Below, in pieces: positions 16,430 through 25,555 of a DNA stretch of 64,000 nt (within the stretch, counting starts at the first letter, position 1; every line of letters starts with the position of its first letter). The translations under genes were made by a program, and so were the position numbers. The notes below the pieces were generated by a model, which saw nothing but the letters and a program-made list of their open reading frames with translations, ran no database searches and was not told where the DNA came from. Origin of the DNA: Sphingobium aromaticiconvertens. GTDB taxonomy: Bacteria; Pseudomonadota; Alphaproteobacteria; Sphingomonadales; Sphingomonadaceae. The stretch is from NCBI RefSeq assembly GCF_037154075.1, contig NZ_JBANRJ010000002.1, positions 1 to 64,000 on the forward strand, read 5' to 3'.

Positions 16430-18118
16430 ATGGCAAATGTCGTGCAAGCATCGTGTGAAGTCCTGATTGTCGGCGGAGGACCATGCGGCCTGATGCTCGC
16501 GATCGAACTGGGCCGCCGCGGGGTCGACACCATCCTGATCGACGCCAAACCGGGAACGGCACGCAACCCCCAGGCGAACGCCACCCAGGCACGCACGATG
16601 GAGCATTATCGGCGCCTGGGCTTTGCCGATGAGGTACGCGCGCTGGGCCTACCCTCCGATTATCCCACCGACATCGCCTATTTCACCCGCTACGCTGATC
16701 GCGAGCTGGCGCGGTTCCGCCTCCCCTCGGCGCACGAGGCGCAGGCCTCCGTGCGCAGCATGGCAGGCTCATGGAGCGCTGCCGAGCTTCCCCATCGGGT
16801 GTCGCAGAAGTTTGTCGAAGAGGCCTTGCTGCGGCACGCCCGCAATCAATCGAGCGTGCGCATGATGCACAGCCACAGGCTAACCTCTTTTGCAGAAGCG
16901 GTGGATAGCGTGACCGCCAAAGTCGAACCGACCAAGGGTGGCGAAGCGCTGACGATCCATGCGCGCTATCTGGTGGGGGCCGATGGCGCGCGCAGCCAGA
17001 TACGCCGCGCACTCGGAATCCAGATGGTGGGCGAAAGCGGCGTCCAGCGCGATTTCTTCGGTGGCCGAATGGCTGCAGTCTATTTGCGCGCCAAGGATTT
17101 CTACGCGGAAACGGGGCATGATCGTGCTTGGATGTATTGGGCGTTCAACACGCAGCGCAGGGGATGGCTGGCTGCGGTGGATGGCAACGGCGAGTTCTTC
17201 TTCAATACCCAGCTACGGACCGAGGAAGAGGAACGCCCTCTCGACAAGGCTTTCGTAACCGAACTTTTCACGCAGGCCACCGGCCGGCCAATCGATTTCG
17301 AGATTCTGGAAACCGGCGTCTGGATCGCTGGCCACTGCCTCGTGGCCGAATCACTCGGCCGGGACCGGGTGTGGATCGCCGGAGACGCCGCCCATCTGTT
17401 CACGCCTGCTGGTGGCAACGGCTACAACACGGCAGTTGAGGACGCGGTGAATCTGGCGTGGAAACTTGCCGCTGCAGCGCGCGGTCAAGCTGGACAGACG
17501 CTGCTCGAAAGCTACGATATCGAGCGCCGCCGCATCGCTACCCGCAACACCGGCTATGCCCGCGAACTGGCGCGATCCATTGGCGAGTTCGTGCCATCAC
17601 CGCTGATCGAGCAGGACGGGCCGGAAGGCGATCTGGCCCGGCAGGAAGCAGGAGTCTATCTTGAGGCCCATGCGCGCCGTGAGTTCAATATTCCGGGCAT
17701 CACCTTTGGCGGCCGCTATGACGGTTCACCCGTGATTGCATGCGAGGATGCCGCGCGCCCGCCTGACCAGATGAACGTCTATCAGCCGACCGCTCTACCC
17801 GGCGGACGCCCCCCTCATGCGTGGCTGCCTGATGGAACTAGCCTGTACGACCGGTTCGGGCCGGAATGGACGTTGCTCGTGCTTGCATCACCCGATGGGG
17901 CGACAGATGCGCTGCGCGCTGCCTTTGCGCTGGTCGGTCAGCAGCTCGATATCGTGCTGCTGCCGGACGAAGGCCTCGCCGCGCTCTATGAGCGGCGCAT
18001 GGCGCTGATCCGGCCCGACCAGATTGTCGCATGGCGGGGTGATGCACTTCCCGATGATCCGGCGCAGCTCGTCCGACACTTGCTTGGGCACCACACTGCG
18101 GCAGTGGTTCCGGCATGA
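16430..18118 (+). CDS. FAD-dependent aromatic monooxygenase (phenol/resorcinol hydroxylase type)
   Basis: This 562-residue class A flavoprotein hydroxylase has the FAD motif VLIVGGGPCGLMLAIELGRR at the N-terminus, the DG motif LVGADGARSQIRRALG near 185, and GDAAHLFTPAGGNGYNTAVE near 320. A C-terminal thioredoxin-like extension follows, as in phenol 2-monooxygenase, TfdB and MhpA relatives. The start at 16430 follows AAGGAGAGG. It adds a hydroxyl group using NAD(P)H and O2. With hydroxyquinol dioxygenase and maleylacetate reductase in the same operon, hydroxyquinol is the likely product, for example from a resorcinol-type substrate. Confidence 0.88.
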   Translation: MANVVQASCEVLIVGGGPCGLMLAIELGRRGVDTILIDAKPGTARNPQANATQARTMEHYRRLGFADEVRALGLPSDYPTDIAYFTRYADRELARFRLPSAHEAQASVRSMAGSWSAAELPHRVSQKFVEEALLRHARNQSSVRMMHSHRLTSFAEAVDSVTAKVEPTKGGEALTIHARYLVGADGARSQIRRALGIQMVGESGVQRDFFGGRMAAVYLRAKDFYAETGHDRAWMYWAFNTQRRGWLAAVDGNGEFFFNTQLRTEEEERPLDKAFVTELFTQATGRPIDFEILETGVWIAGHCLVAESLGRDRVWIAGDAAHLFTPAGGNGYNTAVEDAVNLAWKLAAAARGQAGQTLLESYDIERRRIATRNTGYARELARSIGEFVPSPLIEQDGPEGDLARQEAGVYLEAHARREFNIPGITFGGRYDGSPVIACEDAARPPDQMNVYQPTALPGGRPPHAWLPDGTSLYDRFGPEWTLLVLASPDGATDALRAAFALVGQQLDIVLLPDEGLAALYERRMALIRPDQIVAWRGDALPDDPAQLVRHLLGHHTAAVVPA

Positions 18119-19173
18119 TCGGCTTCGTCCACACAGCCCTTCCCGGTCGCGTCATCTTTGGCCATGACACCCTGCCCCGCGTCGCAGAGGAAGCGGAACG
18201 ATCTGGCTTCAAACGGGCGCTGGTGCTGACGACGCCGCAGCAAGTCGATCAGGGCAAGGCCGTACTCGACCTGCTGGGCGAACGCGGATGCACCCTGTTC
18301 GACGGGGCGACGATGCACACGCCGGTTGAAGTTACCGAAAGGGCACTTTCCCTATTGGCGGATCATGGTGCCGATGGACTGGTATCGATCGGCGGCGGTT
18401 CGACCATCGGTCTGGGCAAGGCACTGGCGCTGCGCACCGGGCTGGACCAGATCGTCATTCCCACAACCTATGCGGGTTCGGAGATGACGTCGATTCTCGG
18501 CGAGACAAGGGACGGCAAGAAGACGACTCTCCGATCGCCCGACGTGCTGCCGGAAACCGTGATCTACGATGTGAGCCTGACGTACGGGCTGCCCACCGCG
18601 ATGTCGGTCACATCCGGCATAAACGCCATCGCCCATGCCGCCGAAGCGCTCTACTCGGCTGAGGTCAGCCCCATTATCGCCATGATGGCGCAGGAAGGCA
18701 TCCGCACGCTTGTCGAAGCGCTTCCAAGCATTGCGGCCAACCCGCGCGACGCAGCCGCGCGCGATCTTGCGCTGCGCGGTTCTTGGCTTTGCGGCACATG
18801 TCTGGGCAGCGTCGACATGGCCCTGCATCACAAGCTGGCGCATGTGCTGGGCGGCATTTTCGACCTGCCCCATGCCGAATTGCACACGGTGCTGCTTCCC
18901 CATGCGCTCGCCTATAACCTGCCGGCGGCACCCAAGGCGACCGAGCAGTTGCGCGCAGTCCTCGGCCAAGATCCCGCCACCATTCTGCGCGATCTGGCCG
19001 TGCGACTGGGAGCGCCGTCGTCGCTTGCGGCGCTGGGCATGCCGCGCGACGGCGTTGATCACGCAACGGTGGCGGCACTGCAGGCGCGCTATCCAAACCC
19101 CCGAACCCTCGAAGAACAGGGGATACGCGGGCTGCTCGAACGCGCTTGGGCGGGGGATGCTCCCCGCGCTTAG
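18115..19173 (+). CDS. Maleylacetate reductase
   Basis: This 352-residue iron-containing alcohol dehydrogenase-type enzyme reduces maleylacetate to 3-oxoadipate with NAD(P)H. Visible features are the nucleotide-binding GGGSTIGLGKALAL near 92-105, PTTYAGSEMTSI and the metal-region HHKLAHVLGGIFDLPHAELH near 240-260. The length is normal for the family. Its ATG overlaps the monooxygenase stop (ATGATC/TGA), showing tight coupling. It converts the product of the hydroxyquinol dioxygenase encoded 60 bases downstream. Confidence 0.92.
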   Translation: MIGFVHTALPGRVIFGHDTLPRVAEEAERSGFKRALVLTTPQQVDQGKAVLDLLGERGCTLFDGATMHTPVEVTERALSLLADHGADGLVSIGGGSTIGLGKALALRTGLDQIVIPTTYAGSEMTSILGETRDGKKTTLRSPDVLPETVIYDVSLTYGLPTAMSVTSGINAIAHAAEALYSAEVSPIIAMMAQEGIRTLVEALPSIAANPRDAAARDLALRGSWLCGTCLGSVDMALHHKLAHVLGGIFDLPHAELHTVLLPHALAYNLPAAPKATEQLRAVLGQDPATILRDLAVRLGAPSSLAALGMPRDGVDHATVAALQARYPNPRTLEEQGIRGLLERAWAGDAPRA

Positions 19174-19233
19174 ACGGGACGGCAGCCCCATTGCTTTGCC
19201 TGCAATCGACTTCCCGATCTGTGGAGACCATCC

Positions 19234-20163
19234 GTGACCACCAACGAAACGCCATCGGAAAACACCGCCCCTCAGGTTTTCCCCCTGTTCACCGAAGAGG
19301 GATCGGCGGAGGCCGTAAATGCACGCATCGGGCCATCAACCGGTCCACGCTTGCGCACCGTGATGGAAGCAGCAGTCCGCCACCTTCACTCTTTCGTTAA
19401 AGAGGTCGAACCGACTCATGACGAATGGGAAACCGCGATCGAGTTCCTTTCGGAGACCGGGCGGATGTGCACCGACTGGCGGCAGGAATATGTGCTGCTG
19501 TCCGACGTTCTTGGCGTGTCGATGCTGGTCGAAACGATCAACCATCGGCGAGGTGGAGGCGGAACCGAAAATACCGTGCTCGGCCCCTTCCATGTCCAGG
19601 GCGCCCCGCACTACCCGAACGGTGCCGACATCCGGCTGGACGAACGCGGCATACCGCTGGTGGTGCGCGGACAGGTGCGCGATGGTGAAGGACGTCCCAT
19701 CGTCGGCGCAAAGATCGATGTCTGGCAGACCAACGAGGACGGCTTCTATGACGTCCAGCAACCGGATCAGCAGCCGCGCTGGAACTTGCGCGGGTTGTTC
19801 ACCAGCGACGCGGAAGGCCGATACGGCTTCATCACCGCGCGGCCCCGCTTCTACCCGATCCCGGACGATGGCCCGGTCGGCAAGCTGCTCGGCGCTCTCG
19901 GCCGTCATCCCAATCGGCCAGCGCATATCCATTTCATCGTTACCGCGCCGGGATATGACCAGGTGGTGACGCATATCTTCGCGTCCGACTGCCCCTATCT
20001 CGAACAGGACGCGGTGTTTGGGGTCAAGGATACGTTGGTCGTCGATATCATTCCCCGCGACGATGCGTCCGCTGCCGCCGCATTTGGCGTGACAAACCCG
20101 TTTACGGCGATCGAATGGAATTTCGATCTCGTCCCCGCGCCCGGCTCGGACACCGTGTCATGA
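19234..20163 (+). CDS. Hydroxyquinol 1,2-dioxygenase
   Basis: This 309-residue intradiol dioxygenase starts at a GTG. It has the N-terminal helical domain, a metal site with Tyr in DGFYDVQQPDQQ, Tyr in ARPRFYPIPDDG and two His in GRHPNRPAHIHFIV. The hydroxyquinol-subfamily pattern NLRGLFTSDAEGRYGF is present. It opens hydroxyquinol to maleylacetate, which the preceding gene's reductase uses. The stop overlaps the CoA-transferase A start as ATGA. A diverged second enzyme of the same class is at 5692-6582. Confidence 0.92.
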   Translation: MTTNETPSENTAPQVFPLFTEEGSAEAVNARIGPSTGPRLRTVMEAAVRHLHSFVKEVEPTHDEWETAIEFLSETGRMCTDWRQEYVLLSDVLGVSMLVETINHRRGGGGTENTVLGPFHVQGAPHYPNGADIRLDERGIPLVVRGQVRDGEGRPIVGAKIDVWQTNEDGFYDVQQPDQQPRWNLRGLFTSDAEGRYGFITARPRFYPIPDDGPVGKLLGALGRHPNRPAHIHFIVTAPGYDQVVTHIFASDCPYLEQDAVFGVKDTLVVDIIPRDDASAAAAFGVTNPFTAIEWNFDLVPAPGSDTVS

Positions 20164-20870
20164 CCAGCAAGATTTACGATAGCCCTGCCTCCGCCCTTTC
20201 CGGCCTGCTGTTTGACGGGATGACAATCATGTCAGGCGGTTTCGGCCTGTCGGGCAATCCCGAAAGCCTGATACCGCAAGTACGCGCAAGCGGCGTGAAG
20301 GAGTTGACCGTCATCTCCAACAACGCCGGCGCAGATGGCTTCGGCCTCTGGACGCTGCTGGAAAGCCGACAGGTACGGAAGATGATTTCCTCCTATGTCG
20401 GGGAAAACAAGCTGTTCGAGAGCCAGTATCTGTCGGGCGAGCTGGAACTGGAGCTGAATCCGCAAGGCACACTGGCCGAGCGTATCCGGGCGGGCGGCGC
20501 GGGCATTCCGGCGTTCTACACCAAGACCGGCGTCGGCACGGTCGTTGCCGAAGGAAAGCCGGTAGAGACATTCGAGGGCGAGGACTATATCCGCGAAACA
20601 TGGCTGCGCGCCGACCTTTCGATCATCAAGGCGTGGCGGGCAGATCCGGCGGGCAACCTGATGTTTCGCAAGACGGCGCGCAACTTCAACCCGAACATGG
20701 CGACCGCGGGCATGGTCACGGTGGTCGAGGTCGAAGAGATCGTGGCCGAAGGGAGCTTAGACCCTGACTGTGTCCACACCCCCGGCATCTATGTCGACCG
20801 CATTGTGCTGAGCACCATCAACGAAAAGCGGATCGAGCAGTTGACGGTCCGCGAAAGGGAAACGGTATAA
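20160..20870 (+). CDS. pcaI: 3-oxoacid CoA-transferase subunit A
   Basis: This 236-residue family I CoA-transferase alpha subunit has [15 protein letters not shown] near the N-terminus, [12 protein letters not shown] and [18 protein letters not shown]. It pairs with the next gene's product. In this operon it most likely transfers CoA from succinyl-CoA to 3-oxoadipate. The start at 20160 overlaps the dioxygenase stop; an upstream extension in the same frame is rejected. Its stop overlaps the subunit B start by one base (TAATG). No 3-oxoadipyl-CoA thiolase is present in the window. Confidence 0.9.
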   Translation: MTSKIYDSPASALSGLLFDGMTIMSGGFGLSGNPESLIPQVRASGVKELTVISNNAGADGFGLWTLLESRQVRKMISSYVGENKLFESQYLSGELELELNPQGTLAERIRAGGAGIPAFYTKTGVGTVVAEGKPVETFEGEDYIRETWLRADLSIIKAWRADPAGNLMFRKTARNFNPNMATAGMVTVVEVEEIVAEGSLDPDCVHTPGIYVDRIVLSTINEKRIEQLTVRERETV

Positions 20871-21523
20871 TGGGCTGGACCCGTGATCAGATGGCGGCCC
20901 GCGCCGCGCAGGAACTGCGTGACGGCTATTATGTGAATCTTGGCATCGGCATCCCGACGCTGGTGGCCAACCATCTGCCCGATGGCGTCAACGTCACGCT
21001 CCAGAGCGAGAATGGCATGCTGGGAATCGGGCCTTTCCCCTATGCGGGCGGGGCCGATCCCGACCTGATCAATGCCGGCAAGCAGACCATCACCGCATTG
21101 CCGACGTCGAGCTTCTTCTCTTCGGCCGACAGTTTCGCGATGATCCGTGGCGGCCATATCGACATGGCCGTGCTGGGGGCAATGGAAGTGGCCGCTAACG
21201 GCGATCTGGCTAACTGGACCATTCCCGGAAAGATGGTCAAGGGCATGGGTGGCGCTATGGACCTGGTCGCGGGCGTCAAGCGCGTGGTCGTGGTGATGGA
21301 CCATGTGTCCAAGGACGGCAGCCCCAAGATTCTGCCAAGGTGCACCCTGCCACTGACCGGCAAGGCGTGTGTGGATCTCATAATCACCGACCTGGCAGTC
21401 ATCGCGGTCGATCGCGTCCGGGGCGGCCTCACGCTTCTTGAACTGGCGCCCGGCGTGCACGTAGTCGACGTGATTGAAAAGACCGCCGCCCCAATTGCGG
21501 TCACGGATCGTCGCGCCGTCTGA
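20870..21523 (+). CDS. pcaJ: 3-oxoacid CoA-transferase subunit B
   Basis: This 217-residue beta subunit has [15 protein letters not shown], the catalytic Glu in [14 protein letters not shown] near residue 45-55, and [14 protein letters not shown]. Together with subunit A it forms 3-oxoadipyl-CoA (inferred substrate). It is the last gene of the monooxygenase operon. A small GC hairpin (CCCCGC-CTTC-GCGGGG) follows directly after its stop, and beyond that lies decayed IS256 DNA. Confidence 0.9.
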   Translation: MGWTRDQMAARAAQELRDGYYVNLGIGIPTLVANHLPDGVNVTLQSENGMLGIGPFPYAGGADPDLINAGKQTITALPTSSFFSSADSFAMIRGGHIDMAVLGAMEVAANGDLANWTIPGKMVKGMGGAMDLVAGVKRVVVVMDHVSKDGSPKILPRCTLPLTGKACVDLIITDLAVIAVDRVRGGLTLLELAPGVHVVDVIEKTAAPIAVTDRRAV

Positions 21524-21524
21524 C

Positions 21525-21540
21525 CCCCGCCTTCGCGGGG
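21525..21540 (+). terminator. GC hairpin after the CoA-transferase operon
   Basis: CCCCGCCTTCGCGGGG forms a perfect 6-bp stem with a CTTC tetraloop right after the stop codon. No T run follows, so it may be a 3' stabilising hairpin rather than an intrinsic terminator. Confidence 0.35.
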
Positions 21541-21548
21541 CAGGCTCC

Positions 21549-21850
21549 GGCTCTTGGAAATGCCGTCCATGCCGAGCGCCTTGACCAGATCGTCGACTGA
21601 GCGGGTCGAGATACCCTGGATGAAGGCTTCCTAGATCACCTCTGTCAGCGCCCGCTCCGCCATACGGCGCGGCTCCGGTAGCCGGGGAAGTAGCTGGCCT
21701 TCCCGAGCTTGGGGATGCGCAACTCTACGGTCCCGGCCCGCGTCTGCCATTCGCGCTCGCGGTGACCATTGCGCTGGACAAGCCGCGTCGGCGACTTCTC
21801 GCCGTAGCCCGCCCCGGTCAGGTTGCCGACCTCCATCTCCATCAAGCGCT
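21549..21850 (-). pseudogene. IS256-family (Mutator-type) transposase remnant
   Basis: Minus-strand frames match the N-terminal third of IS256 transposases: LMEMEVGNLTGAGYGEKSP, then GTVELRIPKLGKASYFPG, then after a frameshift EPRRMAERALTEVI, an in-frame stop, and GISTRSVDDLVKALGM. The start region and the catalytic DDE core are missing. It is a decayed fragment and marks the boundary between the hydroxyquinol and meta-cleavage regions. Confidence 0.8.
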
Positions 21851-22237
21851 CGTGTCACGCAAAATATCGGCGTCAGGGGTATTCTCTGACCAGTGAACGC
21901 AGGTGCGTCATCGGATCAATCGTCGTGGTTCCTTCCATCAGGTTCGAGCGTCGCAACCCAAACCTATCCGAAAATCACGGTGACCAACTCAGCGCCCGGC
22001 TACACCACCTCCCGGGGCACGATCAGTTCCAAACCCACCCGCTGTCTGCTTTTTCGCCCGTGCCGCGGCCGCGTCTGGTCGCTCATCTGCGCCGATCGAC
22101 AGAGTTCTAATTCGCCCGAAGCGCAAAGCCACGAAAGGACGTGCGCATCCCTATTTAACAGGAGCCACTTGCGCGGGCCAAATTTGAGACGTACACGTCC
22201 TCTTCATGGCATGAAGTGCCGAGTGGAGAGAAATCAC
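21851..22237. other. Non-coding stretch upstream of the meta-cleavage operon
   Basis: About 390 bases lie between the IS256 remnant and the dehydrogenase start. Open frames exist but show no recognisable protein family. The last ~100 bases should hold the promoter of the meta operon. No clear operator palindrome was found. Confidence 0.5.
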
Positions 22238-23740
22238 ATGAACGTTGAACCAATCGGTCGCCCATCTGGAGAGCCAAAGGCGGCGGTTCGGCAACTGCGA
22301 AACTTCGTTGGCGGATGCTACCTCGAAGACGGCAAGCCCTTCGACGTCGTCGATCCTGCGACCGGGAAGCAGCATGCCGTCGCCTACGAGGCGGACGCAT
22401 CTGTCATCGATGCCGCCGTCCGCGCCGCCCGAGCGGCGGTGGAGGGGGAATGGGGCCGGATGACGCTCGCACGACGGCGTGTCCTGCTTACGAAAGTCGC
22501 GGACCTCATCGATGCGCGGTTTGACGAATTCCTGGCAGCAGAGATCGCAGACACCGGCAAGCCGCATTCGCTCGCATCACACCTCGACATCCCGCGCGGT
22601 GCAGCGAACTTCCGCGTCTTCGCCGATGCGGTCGCGAACCTGTCGGCAGAAACGTTCGTGATGGATACGCCCGACGGCGGCAAAGCATTGAACTACGCGG
22701 TGCGCAAGCCGCTTGGTGTTGTCGGCGTTATCTCCCCATGGAACCTGCCATTTCTGCTCATGACCTGGAAGGTGGCGCCCGCCATGGCGTGCGGCAACGC
22801 CGTCATTGTGAAGCCTTCCGAAGAAACCCCTTCCACTACGACCCTGCTCGGCGAGGTGATGAACGAAGCAGGTATTCCGGCGGGCGCATTCAACGTGGTC
22901 CATGGCTTCGGACCGGGCTCGGCGGGCGAACTTCTCACCGCACATGCCGGCATCCGTGCAATCACGTTCACCGGCGAGACTAGAACGGGCACGGCCATCA
23001 TGAAATCGGCAGCTCCGACTGTGAAGGCCCTGTCCTTCGAACTCGGTGGAAAGAACGCTGCGGTCGTCTTCGAGGATGCGGATCTTGATTTGGCTGTCGC
23101 CGGACTTGCGCGCGCCGTCTTCCTCAATACGGGTCAAGTGTGCCTCGCGCCCGAGCGCATCTACGTCCAGCGAAACGTTTTTGATCGGTTCGTCGCCGCG
23201 ATGAAGGTGAAGGCAGAAGCTTTACGGCCCGGCCTACCCAATGACGACGGGGTCGATTTCGGGCCGCTGATCTCTGCCGAACATCGCGGGAAAGTGCTGA
23301 GCTATTATGACCTCGCGGTCGAGGAAGGCGCCACCGTCATCACGGGCGGAGGCATCCCTGACCTGTCGGGCGACGCGGCTGGCGGCTTCTTCGTGGAACC
23401 TACGTTGTGGACCGGGCTCGCACATGAGGCACGCGTCTGCCGCGAAGAGATATTCGGGCCAGCTGCCGCGATCATTCCCTTCGATAGCGAGGACGAAGCG
23501 ATCAGGATGGCGAACGACTCCGAATACGGGCTGGCTTCGTCAATCTGGACACGCGACCTCAGCCGCGCGCACCGTGTGGGCCAGGCGCTGGAGGTCGGCA
23601 TCTCATGGGTCAATTGCTGGTTCCTGCGTGATCTGCGCACGCCATTCGGCGGCGCCAAGATGTCCGGCATCGGCCGCGAGGGCGGACATCACTCGATCGA
23701 CTTCTATTCGGAACCCACGAACATCTGCATCAAACTCTGA
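22238..23740 (+). CDS. dmpC: 2-hydroxymuconic semialdehyde dehydrogenase
   Basis: This 500-residue aldehyde dehydrogenase oxidises the meta-cleavage product 2-hydroxymuconic semialdehyde to 4-oxalocrotonate with NAD+. It has the N-terminal FVGGCYLEDGKPFDVVDPAT typical of the DmpC/XylG branch, SPWNLPFLLMTWKVAPAMA, the Glu motif FELGGKNAAVVFEDAD and the catalytic Cys in NTGQVCLAPERIYV. The C-terminus KMSGIGREGGHHSIDFYSEP is also characteristic. The ATG at 22238 is chosen over a long upstream extension because GTGGAGAG precedes it. It is the first gene of the meta-cleavage operon. Confidence 0.92.
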   Translation: MNVEPIGRPSGEPKAAVRQLRNFVGGCYLEDGKPFDVVDPATGKQHAVAYEADASVIDAAVRAARAAVEGEWGRMTLARRRVLLTKVADLIDARFDEFLAAEIADTGKPHSLASHLDIPRGAANFRVFADAVANLSAETFVMDTPDGGKALNYAVRKPLGVVGVISPWNLPFLLMTWKVAPAMACGNAVIVKPSEETPSTTTLLGEVMNEAGIPAGAFNVVHGFGPGSAGELLTAHAGIRAITFTGETRTGTAIMKSAAPTVKALSFELGGKNAAVVFEDADLDLAVAGLARAVFLNTGQVCLAPERIYVQRNVFDRFVAAMKVKAEALRPGLPNDDGVDFGPLISAEHRGKVLSYYDLAVEEGATVITGGGIPDLSGDAAGGFFVEPTLWTGLAHEARVCREEIFGPAAAIIPFDSEDEAIRMANDSEYGLASSIWTRDLSRAHRVGQALEVGISWVNCWFLRDLRTPFGGAKMSGIGREGGHHSIDFYSEPTNICIKL

Positions 23741-23768
23741 ACGAGTTCGAAAGTCACGGAGAGACACG

Positions 23769-23984
23769 ATGGCAACGCTGAACAAGAATCCCGGCGCGAC
23801 ACCCGTCGAGGCCGCGCCCAAGACCAGATTCCACTCGAACGCCACCCTCCAGGCGCGGGCACTGCCGATCACACGTAAGTCCATCGCCAAGTCCCTCGGC
23901 TTCAAGCGCGGCGATCAGACAAGGATCTGGCACATCAGGCGAAAGTGCGCTCGTCCGGAAGCAACGCCGACCAAGGGCAAATGA
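23769..23984 (+). CDS. Small basic protein of unknown function
   Basis: This 71-residue frame (MATLNKNPGATPVEAAPKTR onward) has a good ribosome-binding site (CGGAGAG), starts 28 bases after the dehydrogenase stop, and ends one base before the extradiol dioxygenase start. It is rich in Lys and Arg, with no membrane segment or Cys pair, so it is not the XylT-type ferredoxin sometimes found next to extradiol dioxygenases. The tight spacing supports a real gene; function unknown. Confidence 0.5.
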   Translation: MATLNKNPGATPVEAAPKTRFHSNATLQARALPITRKSIAKSLGFKRGDQTRIWHIRRKCARPEATPTKGK

Positions 23985-23985
23985 C

Positions 23986-24891
23986 ATGGGCACCGATCTG
24001 CACGACATCAGCTATGTCAGGATAGGATCCGAAGATCTCGACGAAAGCGTACGCTTCGCAACTCACATCCTCGGCCTCGAGCTTATGGGCCGTGATGCAT
24101 CCAGCGCCTATTTGCGCGGAGACTCCCGAGACCACAATATCGTTTACACCAAGGGGCGTTCATCGGGTCATGTCGTCGGATTCGAATTGCCGTCGATGGC
24201 GGCGATTGACGCCGCCGCAGCACAATTCGAGCAGGCCGGCATCAACGTCAGGCAAGGAACTTCCGACGAGCGCGAGCAGCGGCGTGCGCTGGGATTGATC
24301 ACGCTCACCGATCCGACCGGCAATGTGATCGATCTGGTCGCGCAGCCGGCAGCAAGCGGTCGCCGATATTTCGGGGCGCGCGATGCCGGGATCACCTCAT
24401 TCAGTCACATCGGGCTGCGTACCTCCGATCCCAGAATCGACGAACGGTTCTGGACGACCATGCTCAACGCAAAGGTCAGCGATTGGATCGGCGAAGCTCC
24501 GCTGCTCCGGATCGACGAGGTCCACCACAAGGTCGCGCTGTTCCCGTCGAGCTATGCCGGTATCCAGCACGTGAACTTTCAAGTGGAGTCCATCGACGAC
24601 ATCATGCGCTCCTATTACTTCCTGCAAACCAACAATGTGAAAATCGTGTTCGGCCCCGGCCGCCATCCGACTTCGGGCGCCCGCTTCCTCTACTTCCAGG
24701 GGCCCGATAATATTATTTACGAATATTCAACCGGCGTGCGCATGATCACTGCTGACGACGAGAAGACGTATGTCCCGCGGCAGTTCCCCATGGCGCCAAC
24801 CAGCTTCTGCATGTGGGGGTCGCTGCCCGACATTCCCGAGTTCAAGACCAAAGCGGCCGCGTCCGGCGACGGCCTGTCCAATGCAGCCTGA
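23986..24891 (+). CDS. Extradiol ring-cleavage dioxygenase (catechol 2,3-dioxygenase type, VOC fold)
   Basis: This 301-residue type I extradiol dioxygenase has two vicinal-oxygen-chelate domains. The Fe(II) ligands are probably His141 (FSHIGLRT), His195 (IQHVNFQV) and Glu246 (IIYEYSTGV). The second-sphere His181 (EVHHKVALFP) and His227 (GRHPTSGAR) are also in place. It opens catechol-type rings to 2-hydroxymuconic semialdehydes. It differs from classical XylE and resembles bicyclic or hydroxylated-catechol enzymes, so the exact catechol is uncertain. The next gene overlaps its 3' end by 11 bases. Confidence 0.88.
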   Translation: MGTDLHDISYVRIGSEDLDESVRFATHILGLELMGRDASSAYLRGDSRDHNIVYTKGRSSGHVVGFELPSMAAIDAAAAQFEQAGINVRQGTSDEREQRRALGLITLTDPTGNVIDLVAQPAASGRRYFGARDAGITSFSHIGLRTSDPRIDERFWTTMLNAKVSDWIGEAPLLRIDEVHHKVALFPSSYAGIQHVNFQVESIDDIMRSYYFLQTNNVKIVFGPGRHPTSGARFLYFQGPDNIIYEYSTGVRMITADDEKTYVPRQFPMAPTSFCMWGSLPDIPEFKTKAAASGDGLSNAA

Positions 24892-25555
24892 CGCGGCCCA
24901 GACGGTGCGCATGGCTTCGCGGGCCATGGCGCGGCACGGGCTCGCGCATGCGTATGGGCATGTGAGCCTGCGCCTCGACAACGCGAGGTTTCTGGTCAGC
25001 CCCGCACGCCCTTTGATCGCAGTCTCTCGCGATGATCCTGGCGTGGTTGTGACACTGAACGGCGATCTGCCGCAGGAAGCATTGCCGGAGGTGCGCATAC
25101 ACCGCGAGATCTACCGGCGCAGGCCATCCATAGGCGGGATAGTGCGGGTGCAGCCCCCCGCCATCATGGCCCTGTCGGCACTCGGGCGGACGCCAGGCGT
25201 GCATCATGGCCTTGGCACCTATTTCGCCCCAGCCGCTCCGTTATGGTCCGGCGTCGATCTCGTCCGCGACGACGACAGCGCGGTCCGCCTCGCCGTGGCG
25301 CTCGGCGATGCCGCGGCAATAGTGCTGCGCGGCAATGGGTGCGTGTGCGCGGCTGAAAGCCTGCCCGACGCTGCGAGCCTCGCATTCTTCCTTGAGGATG
25401 CCGCCCGACTCGATCTGGCGATCCTTTCGACGTCCCTGTCTTCCTCTGCCCTGCAATACTCGCCGGAGGAGAGCGCCCGCCGGGCCGTGCGCGCTGGCGC
25501 CCTGTTCGAGCGGATGTGGCAATTCCTGTGCACCGGAGATCCTGAATGGCAATGA
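24881..25555 (+). CDS. Class II aldolase/adducin-family protein
   Basis: This 224-residue protein resembles fuculose-phosphate aldolase-type enzymes: [15 protein letters not shown] near residue 20-34, [19 protein letters not shown] with its metal His, and [13 protein letters not shown]. Family members are Zn-dependent aldolases, epimerases or decarboxylases. It overlaps the dioxygenase by 11 bases and the hydratase by 10 bases, so it is embedded in the meta operon. No class II aldolase is needed in the standard pathway. It could handle a side product or decarboxylate a substituted substrate. Confidence 0.78.
   Translation: MQPDAAQTVRMASRAMARHGLAHAYGHVSLRLDNARFLVSPARPLIAVSRDDPGVVVTLNGDLPQEALPEVRIHREIYRRRPSIGGIVRVQPPAIMALSALGRTPGVHHGLGTYFAPAAPLWSGVDLVRDDDSAVRLAVALGDAAAIVLRGNGCVCAAESLPDAASLAFFLEDAARLDLAILSTSLSSSALQYSPEESARRAVRAGALFERMWQFLCTGDPEWQ

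Noticed and set aside
21893..22237. N-terminal extension of the hydroxymuconic semialdehyde dehydrogenase
   Set aside because: The extra residues are unlike any aldehyde dehydrogenase and follow IS256 debris; the ATG at 22238 matches the family start.
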